From an uncultured Bacillus sp. (GTDB taxonomy: Bacteria > Bacillota > Bacilli > Bacillales > Cytobacillaceae), in assembly GCA_937894355.1 (NCBI GenBank), contig CALCRD010000483.1, positions 1 to 15,082 on the forward strand: a stretch of 15,082 nucleotides of DNA, read 5' to 3'. Under the pieces are notes generated by a model that saw only the letters and a list, made by a program, of their open reading frames with translations, made no database searches and was not told where the DNA came from. The translations under genes and the position numbers were made by a program. Positions 6,885 through 13,650 of this stretch are shown here, piece by piece (the stretch's first letter is position 1; each line of letters starts with the position of its first letter).

Positions 6885-7253
6885 CTATAAAGTTTTGAAA
6901 GACAATATTAATACACTTACAGAAACAGCGATGAAAACTAGGAATGCACACAACCATAGACTTGAAATAGCTAAATACAAAGAGTATCCAATTGATAACC
7001 ATAGTGAAGCTAAACTGATCAATTTGTTTTTCAAAGAAATTCCCTTTTTAGTTCTAAAATCTTCTATATAACCACCAAGCCATTTGTTCCTTAGAAGTAG
7101 CTGATAAAGCTTTTCTGAAGACCGGATATAGCAGGTTGCACCTAGCAATAAGAATGGTGTTGTTGGCAGCAATGGAACTACCGTACCAATAATTCCTAAC
7201 CCAATGGACAATGTACCAACAAAAATCAGCAACCCTTTAACGATGTTATTCAT
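6885..7253 (-). CDS. DUF454 / YbaN-family inner membrane protein
   Basis: The 122-aa length is typical of the family. The signature is clear: a first helix running into GIIGTVVPLLPTTPFLLLGA (residues 20-39), then RSSEKLYQLLLRNKWLGGYI (44-63) and GISLKNK (71-77). Two further helices follow (about 79-97 and 100-118). DUF454 proteins are small integral membrane proteins without a settled function. GGAGGG at 7269-7264, 10 nt upstream, supports the ATG at 7253. It lies 192 bases downstream of the radical SAM gene on the same strand, with a palindromic repeat between them, so cotranscription is uncertain. Confidence 0.9.
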   Translation of the reverse strand: MNNIVKGLLIFVGTLSIGLGIIGTVVPLLPTTPFLLLGATCYIRSSEKLYQLLLRNKWLGGYIEDFRTKKGISLKNKLISLASLWLSIGYSLYLAISSLWLCAFLVFIAVSVSVLILSFKTL

Positions 7254-7373
7254 GAGAAGCCGTCCCTCCAGACCCTAAACCATTAACAATAGTTTATGTT
7301 AGTATGGATTTCCACTAAGAAAAATATCGAAAAAGAAAAACAGGAAAAATCTATAGCAACAAAAGCTTTAGTA

Positions 7374-7412
7374 CATTAACGTGCTGGGGGACAGTCCCCC
7401 AGCACGTTAATG
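7374..7412. repeat. REP-like palindromic repeat, copy 2
   Basis: Perfect 19-bp arms (7374-7392 and 7394-7412) around a central A, with core TGGGGGACAGTCCCCCA and flanks CATTAACGTGC and GCACGTTAATG. The sequence continues with GCGTTAAT, as in the other copies. It lies in the gap between the KamA-like gene and the DUF454 gene, about 34 bases past the KamA-like stop codon. Confidence 0.9.
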
Positions 7413-7445
7413 CGTTAATTCATTTTGATAATTGCTCAAAATTTG

Positions 7446-8576
7446 TTAGGATTCTTGCAGAACTAGTGCATCCTTTTTATGATTGTCCCAGTACTTTTCA
7501 TTGCCAGGTAAATCATCAAACCATGCAGCATCTTCTGGACAATCAAGAATCATCACCTTGCCATAGTTACCTTCTTTTGATTGATGGTATTTTAAAATGG
7601 CTTTTCCGTTCTCAATAGCCAGGATTTCTATTTTTCCAGAACTATGGCTCATAACTAACCTTACTCGTTTACCTTGGCCCGAAGTCTTTGCTTTAGCCAT
7701 TTCAACAAGTTCATATGCTTCACGTAATGGTAAAACAAAATCATAATTTCCTGCTACAGGGCGATTAATAAAGAAGTAATATGGAATGACCCCCATCCAT
7801 GACAGTTTATCAAGTAACTCAGCTAACACATCCGGGTCATTATTTATACCTTTAAGGAGTGGTGTTTGGTTGACAACAATAGCACCTGCTTTAATTAACG
7901 CATCAAATGCTTTTTTTGTTTGGGCTGTTATTTCTCTAGGGTGATTAATATGGGCCATAATAAAGATTCGTCCTTCTGGTGTTGAATATGTCCGTATCAA
8001 GTCTAAAAATTCTTCATCTTCATAAATTCGCATTGGTAAATAGGCCGGGAGCTTCGACCCTAAACGAATTATTTTTACATGATCAATTTCACGCAACTGC
8101 TCAATTATTCCCCGCAGTTTTTTTGTGGAAAGCATGAGGGAATCACCACCAGTCAATAACACGTTGTTAACCTCTTTATGTTGGCGTATATATTCAATTC
8201 CCGGTGTTACATTCACATTTGCTTCCTTTACATCATCTGAAAATATTCGTTTTCTAAAACAGAAGCGACACAAAGCACCGCAAACTTCAGAAACAACTAG
8301 CAAAGCTGTCGCACCGTATTTATGTTGGCAGCCCGGTACCACATAATTACTTTCTTCATCACAGGCATCCCAATTTCCATATTCAAGAAGTTCCCCTTCA
8401 TTAGGAATAATAATTTTACGGATAGGATCATTAGGGTCTTCCCAATTAATTAAACTGAGGTAGTAGTCATTGGCCCGAAAATCAAACCGATCAGTGATCG
8501 GTTGAATGGAAACCTTTTCCTTTGGTGAAAGCTGATTGATTTGTTCGATTGAAGTTATGAATTTAGTATTCTTCAT
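7446..8576 (-). CDS. KamA-family radical SAM protein (divergent lysine 2,3-aminomutase homologue)
   Basis: A 376-aa protein of the PLP-dependent KamA/aminomutase radical SAM family. The [4Fe-4S]-SAM motif is CGALCRFC (C99, C103, C106). LLTGGDSLML (140-149), RLGSKLPAYLP (171-181) and NQTPLLKGIN (236-245) match family blocks. K315 in SHSSGKIE is the likely PLP lysine. It is about 100 residues shorter than classical KamA (about 470) and lacks most of its ends. The two aspartates that bind lysine's side chain in the clostridial enzyme appear replaced (NRPV at 271-274, SHSS at 310-313), so true lysine 2,3-aminomutase activity is doubtful. AGGAGG (8589-8584) 7 nt upstream fixes the ATG. No ablB-like acetyltransferase or other lysine-degradation gene is adjacent. 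Confidence 0.88.
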   Translation of the reverse strand: MKNTKFITSIEQINQLSPKEKVSIQPITDRFDFRANDYYLSLINWEDPNDPIRKIIIPNEGELLEYGNWDACDEESNYVVPGCQHKYGATALLVVSEVCGALCRFCFRKRIFSDDVKEANVNVTPGIEYIRQHKEVNNVLLTGGDSLMLSTKKLRGIIEQLREIDHVKIIRLGSKLPAYLPMRIYEDEEFLDLIRTYSTPEGRIFIMAHINHPREITAQTKKAFDALIKAGAIVVNQTPLLKGINNDPDVLAELLDKLSWMGVIPYYFFINRPVAGNYDFVLPLREAYELVEMAKAKTSGQGKRVRLVMSHSSGKIEILAIENGKAILKYHQSKEGNYGKVMILDCPEDAAWFDDLPGNEKYWDNHKKDALVLQES

Positions 8577-9145
8577 TAATTGTCCTCCTCGGATTGTAGT
8601 ATATAGTAATAGAGTATTTTCCGGCAGATATTGCCTCTAAGAAATCACTCTAATCCTTAACATAATGATTATTACTGGCTTTTAGCTAAATTCAATTTAC
8701 TGATATATCACCCAAATATATTTGTTTTGAAAAAATAAAGGACTGTACCCACATTCAAAGCGATGATGGGGTAAGGATAAAGAGAAACCGCTTACATTAA
8801 AGGAGAATTGCCGGAGATGTTTTGTTGAAATCAGTTACCCTTATCAAAAAAATGTTTTTAATATAATTCTTATTATTAAATATAATACTATAATAATAGT
8901 TCTATCTGGTTCCTTTTTACCATAACATATTTAAAGTCAAAAAATAAATATTCAGAAAATTTGTCGAAAAACAGACATATTTTTTCGATTATTTTTCCCT
9001 CACCCCCATATAAAAAATAGATTAAAAATCCTTCTTTATTGATAACCCGAAAAGTATGAAATGGGAGCTCCAGTAGCACAACTTTGTATCCTCTTACCAA
9101 ATTGATTTATACTAAAAACAACCAAAATTTCTTGAGGTGATCTTC
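8577..9145. other. 569-base intergenic region between the KamA-like and HIT genes
   Basis: This divergent region holds no credible gene. From the left it contains the KamA-like ribosome site (8584-8589) and nested complementary segments that could fold the leader (8591-8656). A 15-bp near-palindrome resembling a Fur/PerR box (8660-8674) and a probable decayed REP-like copy (8740-8771) follow. Next come very AT-rich sequence (about 8840-8990) and the HIT gene promoter and ribosome site (9084-9139). A 70-codon frame at 8888-9100 on the minus strand has a TTG start, no ribosome site and Phe/Leu-rich composition, so I do not call it. Confidence 0.6.
9084..9113 (+). promoter_or_regulatory. Candidate promoter of the HIT gene
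   Basis: TTGTAT (9084-9089) and TATACT (9108-9113) are separated by 18 nt. The -10 box is good (5 of 6 positions) and the -35 box weak (3 of 6). The distance to the ATG at 9146 would give a leader of about 25 nt ending in the GAGGTG ribosome site. Confidence 0.4.
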
Positions 9146-9517
9146 ATGAGTTGCCCATTTTGCAATATGCCACAAAATCAACTTATCATAGAAAACGAAC
9201 TTGCCAAGGCCTTTTATGATAAATACCCTGTCCAGAAAGGCCATCTCCTAATTGTTCCAAAACGCCATGCGGCATCCTATTTTGACGCATCGGAAGCGGA
9301 AATTATCGCTATTCATCATTTGATTCATATCGGAAAAGAAATAATTCAAAAAGATTTTCATCCTGACGGTTACAACATTGGAATCAATATCGGGGAGTTC
9401 GGTGGACAAACGGTTTCACATTTACATTTCCACCTAATCCCTCGCTACAAAGGTGATATCGCGGATCCTCGAGGAGGTATTAGAAAAGCGATTCCTAATT
9501 TGGTGCCTTATCCTTAA
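9146..9517 (+). CDS. HIT-family nucleotide hydrolase/transferase
   Basis: A 123-aa cytosolic histidine triad protein. The catalytic triad is HLHFH (H92, H94, H96) within GQTVSHLHFHLIPRYKGD, where the last His is the nucleophile that forms a nucleotidyl intermediate. GHLLIVPKRH (32-41) is the other conserved block. CPFC at residues 3-6 resembles half of the zinc site seen in some HIT proteins. Substrates in the family are nucleoside 5'-phosphoramidates and diadenosine polyphosphates; the exact one here is unknown. The ATG at 9146 follows GAGGTG (9134-9139) by 6 nt. A GTG at 9137 lies inside that ribosome site and is not a start. The gene stands alone between minus-strand genes. Confidence 0.94.
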   Translation: MSCPFCNMPQNQLIIENELAKAFYDKYPVQKGHLLIVPKRHAASYFDASEAEIIAIHHLIHIGKEIIQKDFHPDGYNIGINIGEFGGQTVSHLHFHLIPRYKGDIADPRGGIRKAIPNLVPYP

Positions 9518-9542
9518 ATGGTCTGTAATCGGCGTCAATATA

Positions 9543-9586
9543 GGAAGACCCAGTTAGGCACACAAGACAAAGGGTGTTTCCTTTTT
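9543..9586 (+). terminator. Possible terminator after the HIT gene
   Basis: GGAAGACCC (9543-9551) can pair with GGGTGTTTCC (9572-9581) with one bulged G, and five T residues follow. The 20-nt loop is long, so this is tentative. Confidence 0.45.
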
Positions 9587-9603
9587 CATTGTTCTGCTTG
9601 CCG

Positions 9604-9637
9604 CACAAAAGGCGTCTCCACTAAAAGTAGAAACGCC
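9604..9637 (-). terminator. Intrinsic terminator for the 58-aa gene
   Basis: On the minus strand GGCGTTTCTACT (9637-9626) pairs over 12 bp, with two G-T wobbles, with AGTGGAGACGCC (9622-9611) around a 3-nt loop. TTTTGTG follows. It begins 8 bases after the minus-strand stop codon. Confidence 0.8.
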
Positions 9638-9645
9638 CTAAGCCA

Positions 9646-9822
9646 TTATTCTATGTAACCTTTTCCCTTCAAATGCTCATATGCTGCATCTTTATTTTCT
9701 TTGGAAACTTGAAACTCAAGTTTTTCATCAACAACTTTGGCACAAATCCCGCCAAATGGCTTGAGTTCAGCCTTTACATCTTTGATATCAAATGACCCTT
9801 TTACCGGAAATTTCACTTTCAT
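9646..9822 (-). CDS. Small conserved-looking hypothetical protein (58 aa)
   Basis: I do not recognise a named family. The 58-residue product starts MKVKFPVKGSFD. It alternates beta (3-8, 26-34, 36-42) and helical (15-22, 45-55) segments, with one cysteine in FGGICAKV, suggesting a compact alpha/beta fold, cytosolic and without a signal. The signal for translation is very strong: AGGAGGTGATC directly precedes two tandem ATG codons. I chose the second (9822), which has 8-nt spacing; the first (9825) is equally possible. A strong terminator follows at once, so it is an independent single-gene unit. Confidence 0.78.
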   Translation of the reverse strand: MKVKFPVKGSFDIKDVKAELKPFGGICAKVVDEKLEFQVSKENKDAAYEHLKGKGYIE

Positions 9823-9908
9823 CATGATCACCTCCTATCATTAACTATAGGGATATAAGAATGCGAATGCAGTGATATAGGTTGCAAAATCCAAATATAG
9901 CACTTCAG

Positions 9909-9951
9909 CGAATTAACGCGCTGGGGGACTGTCCCCCAGCGGTTTAACGCG
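9909..9951. repeat. REP-like palindromic repeat, copy 3 (imperfect)
   Basis: The core CTGGGGGACTGTCCCCCAG pairs perfectly around a central T at 9930. The outer arms (TTAACGCG on the left, GGTTTAACGCG on the right) pair with a few mismatches. It abuts the stop codon of the XapX-type gene (9952-9954). The flanks TTAACGCG and GCGTTA match copies 1 and 2 in pattern. Confidence 0.85.
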
Positions 9952-10119
9952 TTACTGTAGGTGTTTGAATATGTAGTCGATGATGACTCCGCCTAAATAT
10001 ATTCCTACGATGCCCATTACTCCTGGTAATAATGGTGGAGCTGGAAGTGGTAGTTTTAAAAATCTAAATAAGATTCCCACTAAAATACCTGCGAAGGTTG
10101 CCAATATCACTTCTTTCAT
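9952..10119 (-). CDS. XapX-domain small membrane protein
   Basis: A 55-aa protein with two hydrophobic segments (about 3-17 and 30-47). It has the characteristic LKLPLPAPPLLPGVMGIVGIYLG motif of the XapX family, small membrane proteins of unknown function; the key part is PLPAPP followed by GVMGIVG. I chose the ATG at 10119 because AGAGGG sits about 8 nt upstream. The longer frame to 10155 adds a highly charged leader and no better ribosome site. The stop codon touches REP-like copy 3, so the mRNA would end in that stable hairpin. Confidence 0.85.
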   Translation of the reverse strand: MKEVILATFAGILVGILFRFLKLPLPAPPLLPGVMGIVGIYLGGVIIDYIFKHLQ

Positions 10120-10393
10120 CCTTATATCCCTCTTTTTTTTATCATTCCGCAACAACCGATACGATGATAATTAGCATTTCCATAAAAATCGATATTATTT
10201 AATATTTAGGCATATCAGCAGTATCAAAAATTGCTGAATTACCCCTTCTAGGATGAAAGCATGAAGATCAGGTAAAAATATGTTCAAACAATGTTTTTAT
10301 GTTTTACCAAAGAAAATTATTTGGCATGTTAGAATGATACATAAGCAAAATGAATTATTGCAAAATAACAACTTTGGATTGGTGATTTATTAC

Positions 10394-11551
10394 ATGAAAT
10401 ATACAGGTAGAATGATTGGTTTGATTCTTGCCCTCTTAAATATTACCCTATTGTCTATTTACCTAAATTTTCAAAATATCCAAGAAATTAGCGTTATCAT
10501 GATTAGCGTTTTTCCGTTACTATGCCTTCCCTTTTTCTGGTGGCTTGGAAAGCTCTTCGATATTTCTAAAAAACAAGCAAAGGAACTAAAAACCAGCAAG
10601 GAAAAATTTCAAACCATTTTTGAAAAGGCGGCTATTGGTATTTCCCTTATAGATGAAACTGGACGACCAGTAGATTGTAATCCAAAGTTGGAAGAAATTC
10701 TTGGATACTCCAAAGAGGAACTGCGGCAAATGACCTTCAATGATTTTAGTGAAGCTGAAGGTTCGAAAAAAAATATGGAATTATTAACTCAATTAGTGAA
10801 CAGGGAAATTGATTCCTATCAATTAGAAAAAAAGTATTTCCGAAAAGATGGAAAAACCGTTTGGGGACATATTACAACCTCATTATTTCCCAATAGTGAC
10901 GGGGAATTATTTTATTGTATTGGTATGTTAGTCGATATTACTGAGAGAAAGGAAGCAGAACAAAAACTGCTTGAAGCCAATCGGAAGCTTGAATATCTTT
11001 CAAATAGTGATGGGCTCACAGGAATAGCCAATCGCCGTTATTTTGATGAATATTTGTCTAAGGCTTGGAATTATTACATACAAAGGGCAGAAAGCTTTTC
11101 ACTTATTATTTTGGATATCGATTTTTTTAAACAGTACAATGACACCTATGGTCATCATGAGGGAGATAATTGTTTGAAAAAGGTGGCCCAAATCTTGAAG
11201 GTATTAACGGAAGATGCAAATTTTTTATGCGCCCGTATTGGTGGCGAAGAATTTTCAGTCATTCTTCCAGGTTTTAATAAGGATCAAACTTTTTTATTTG
11301 CGGAAAAAATACGGCTGGCTGTAGAAAACATGCATTTACCTCATTCACAATCTCAAGTAAGTGAATTTGTTACAATAAGTGTTGGTTTGGCCTCTACCAT
11401 TCCGGATTCCAGCTCAATACCAGGAAATTTATTTAAAATGGCAGATAAAGCGCTATATAAAGCTAAAATACTAGGAAAAAATTCCTCTTGTTACTATTCT
11501 TACGACGACCAGGATGATAATAAAGAGGGCATCATCGATAGAAACACATAG
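10394..11551 (+). CDS. Membrane-bound PAS-GGDEF diguanylate cyclase
   Basis: Makes the second messenger c-di-GMP from two GTP. In the 385-aa version, two membrane helices (about 5-24 and 32-51) are followed by a PAS domain (70-190) ending in DITERKEAE. A signalling helix leads into the GGDEF domain: SDGLTGIANRRYFD (205-218), DIDFFKQYNDTYGHHEGD (241-258) and GGEEF (283-287), with the usual active-site residues. The RxxD inhibitory site five residues before GGEEF reads DANF, so product inhibition is probably lost. I favour the ATG at 10394, where GGTGAT lies 7 nt upstream. An ATG at 10280 in the same frame (423 aa) has only AGGT upstream. The PAS ligand is unknown. Confidence 0.93.
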   Translation: MKYTGRMIGLILALLNITLLSIYLNFQNIQEISVIMISVFPLLCLPFFWWLGKLFDISKKQAKELKTSKEKFQTIFEKAAIGISLIDETGRPVDCNPKLEEILGYSKEELRQMTFNDFSEAEGSKKNMELLTQLVNREIDSYQLEKKYFRKDGKTVWGHITTSLFPNSDGELFYCIGMLVDITERKEAEQKLLEANRKLEYLSNSDGLTGIANRRYFDEYLSKAWNYYIQRAESFSLIILDIDFFKQYNDTYGHHEGDNCLKKVAQILKVLTEDANFLCARIGGEEFSVILPGFNKDQTFLFAEKIRLAVENMHLPHSQSQVSEFVTISVGLASTIPDSSSIPGNLFKMADKALYKAKILGKNSSCYYSYDDQDDNKEGIIDRNT

Positions 11552-11619
11552 GTCGAATTCGCCGCCACAATAACCGTGAACAAAATCAACAACATTCTTT
11601 CACATTGCAAATACTTTTT

Positions 11620-11661
11620 AAAAAAGGTGCCTACCCCCAAAAATAAATAGGAGTAGGCACC
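11620..11661. terminator. Stable hairpin after the GGDEF gene
   Basis: GGTGCCTAC (11626-11634) pairs perfectly with GTAGGCACC (11653-11661). Beyond one mismatch, CC also pairs with GG. On the plus strand only CTTCCTTT follows, a poor U tract. On the minus strand six T residues follow (11625-11620), so as a terminator it is better oriented against antisense transcription. It may still end the GGDEF transcript. Confidence 0.55.
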
Positions 11662-11784
11662 CTTCCTTTATGTCCACCTTATTCTGCATTAACCCTTTTT
11701 GTCATAGACTATTAACAAAGAAATTGAAACTATTATTAAGTTTATCCGTAAAAGATACTATAACAATCACGAGAGGAAGATTTT

Positions 11785-13455
11785 ATGGGGAATATATTAT
11801 TATTTTCACTTATTGTCGGATTGGCGTTTGGGCTGTTACTGCTCCCCTTTGCCAACGGTAAAAAAGAACAAATAAAGTTAAGAAGTGGATTCCAAGTTGT
11901 CATCGTCATCCTTTCAATTTCCGCGGTATTCTTGACTTATTACTTTACTAATCTCGACAGAAATTTAACCTCAATTTGGATTGCAGCAATTATTATTTCC
12001 GGAATAGGCGCCTTGTTAGCAACTGGTGTTGAACGAAAAATCAAAGCACTTCTATTTACAGCCAGCCTTGTTTTCGGAATCTATTTTTTGGTTGCATTCG
12101 TTTTTAACGCAAATGAAAAATTCGAGTTATCCAAGATGGAAACAAAAACCGAAATCGAAACCTTTGATGAAACCAAAACACCGGCAAGTGTCCCTCCACG
12201 ATTTGCTCGAAATAAAATGAAAAAGGCATTCGGTCAAGTCCCAAATACCAGCTTCTATGAACTTGGAAGTCTGCAAATCCAAAAGGTTGATGGCAAATTT
12301 GTCTACATTGCTCCTGTAGAATTTTCCGGTTTTTTCAAATGGCTGAACGGGGGAGAAACACCTGGTTATTTCACAATTAGTGCCACTGACTCCTCAGCAA
12401 ACCCTAAATTTATTAAATCGAAAATGGTTTACACCCCATCCTCTTTTTTTAATAAGGATGTTGGAAGACATATCCGGATGCAATTTCCAAAGCATATTTT
12501 TTATGGAAATGTCCAGCTAGAGGTTGATGATAAAGGAAAACCTTATTACATCCAATCATTTGGTGAATTTGTTTCTGGGCGAAATGGCTTTGATGTCACG
12601 GGTGTGGTCGTGGTCGACCCCACCAATGGAGCTACAAAAGCTTATAAACTAACCGAAACACCTGCATTTCTTGACGGAGTGGTTGCCCCTGAAGTCGTCA
12701 GCTTACAAAATAGCTATTACGGCAACTATATCCACGGCTTCTGGAATAGCAAATTTGGTAAAGCCGATGTAAAGCTTCCTTCGGATGAAGGAACTGAAGC
12801 AAACGTAAGCCCAATTTTTGACGAGCATGGCGATATGTATTATTTCACCGATTTCACGAGTCCAAAAGAAGGTGTTGACTCCATGCTTGGATATTCCCTT
12901 ACAAATTCAAGAACAGGAAAAGCAACCTTCTATACCGGTAATTTAAAAGAGTCTTACATGGATTCCCAAGGAACACTGCAAATAATTGAAAAGAAGTTTA
13001 TTGAAAAGAAATGGGACGGCGAAATGCCCGTTCTATACAATTTTTACGGAGAAGCGAGCTGGTTAACAGCTGTCCTTGATTCAAATGGCTTTCTGCAAAA
13101 TTATTTTATTGTCTCAGCAGCCAATCCGGAAATTTCTGTTTATGCCAACACTCCCAATGAGGCATTAAAGCAATATAAAACGGCACTCCAACGGGGTGGA
13201 AGCACCGTGAAAGGGACCTCAAAGGCAGATGAAAAACAAGTAAGTGGCACGGTTGTAAGATTTTACAAAGAAAAGTCAGGCGATTTCACCATTGTTTATT
13301 TCTTATTAGACAATCAACAAAACTTCACTATTTCATCTGAATACAGCCCAATGGCCATCTACCTTCAACAAGGTGATAAAGTAAAGGTCAGTTATTTAGA
13401 TACTGGTGAAGATTTCTTACCTGCCAAAGAGATTGTCATTGAAAATCTTAAATAA
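11785..13455 (+). CDS. Large uncharacterised membrane protein with extracytoplasmic domain
   Basis: A 556-aa protein with four membrane helices (about 3-21, 36-54, 63-80 and 87-107). Positive loops (KKEQIKLR, ERKIK) face inside, putting residues 110-556 outside. The sequence IQKVDGKFVYIAPVEFSGFF (165-184), with PGYFTISATD (193-202) and YIHGFWNSKFGK (315-326), matches my memory of an unnamed Firmicutes membrane-protein family. A C-terminal stretch (486-555) looks like a small beta-barrel or OB-like domain (SGTVVRFY, QQGDKVKVSY). No enzyme motif is visible. AGAGGA about 8 nt upstream supports the ATG. A strong terminator follows. Function is unknown. Confidence 0.8.
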   Translation: MGNILLFSLIVGLAFGLLLLPFANGKKEQIKLRSGFQVVIVILSISAVFLTYYFTNLDRNLTSIWIAAIIISGIGALLATGVERKIKALLFTASLVFGIYFLVAFVFNANEKFELSKMETKTEIETFDETKTPASVPPRFARNKMKKAFGQVPNTSFYELGSLQIQKVDGKFVYIAPVEFSGFFKWLNGGETPGYFTISATDSSANPKFIKSKMVYTPSSFFNKDVGRHIRMQFPKHIFYGNVQLEVDDKGKPYYIQSFGEFVSGRNGFDVTGVVVVDPTNGATKAYKLTETPAFLDGVVAPEVVSLQNSYYGNYIHGFWNSKFGKADVKLPSDEGTEANVSPIFDEHGDMYYFTDFTSPKEGVDSMLGYSLTNSRTGKATFYTGNLKESYMDSQGTLQIIEKKFIEKKWDGEMPVLYNFYGEASWLTAVLDSNGFLQNYFIVSAANPEISVYANTPNEALKQYKTALQRGGSTVKGTSKADEKQVSGTVVRFYKEKSGDFTIVYFLLDNQQNFTISSEYSPMAIYLQQGDKVKVSYLDTGEDFLPAKEIVIENLK

Positions 13456-13505
13456 TCAATCGATAAAGTAAAACTTCCATTAATTTAAGAAAAAAAGTCA
13501 GTAAA

Positions 13506-13537
13506 AAACACGATGAGGCCATCCTCATCGTGTTTTT
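13506..13537. terminator. Bidirectional intrinsic terminator between convergent genes
   Basis: ACACGATGAGG (13508-13518) pairs perfectly with CCTCATCGTGT (13523-13533) around a CCAT loop. T runs follow on both strands (13533-13537 on plus, 13508-13503 on minus). It lies between the 556-aa gene (plus) and the epimerase-like gene (minus) and can serve both. Confidence 0.92.
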
Positions 13538-13650
13538 GCTGTTCAATAATAATAACCTTCTGCTGTAAAATAAACATAATAAGTAACAATAAAGCCGCGT
13601 CGAATTCACGCACAAATTTTATGTTTAAATTTGCTACTTACTACTTTGTT

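Noticed and set aside
6826..7071. An 81-codon plus-strand frame
   Set aside because: It is mostly antisense to the well-supported DUF454 gene, and its amino acid pattern is a mirror of that gene.
7446..8576. Naming the radical SAM gene kamA/ablA (lysine 2,3-aminomutase)
   Set aside because: The protein is much shorter, the lysine-binding aspartates appear absent, and no beta-lysine acetyltransferase gene is adjacent.
8888..9100. A 70-codon minus-strand frame in the KamA-HIT intergenic region
   Set aside because: It has a TTG start, no ribosome site, Phe/Leu/Ile-rich content expected from T-rich DNA, and overlaps the candidate HIT promoter.
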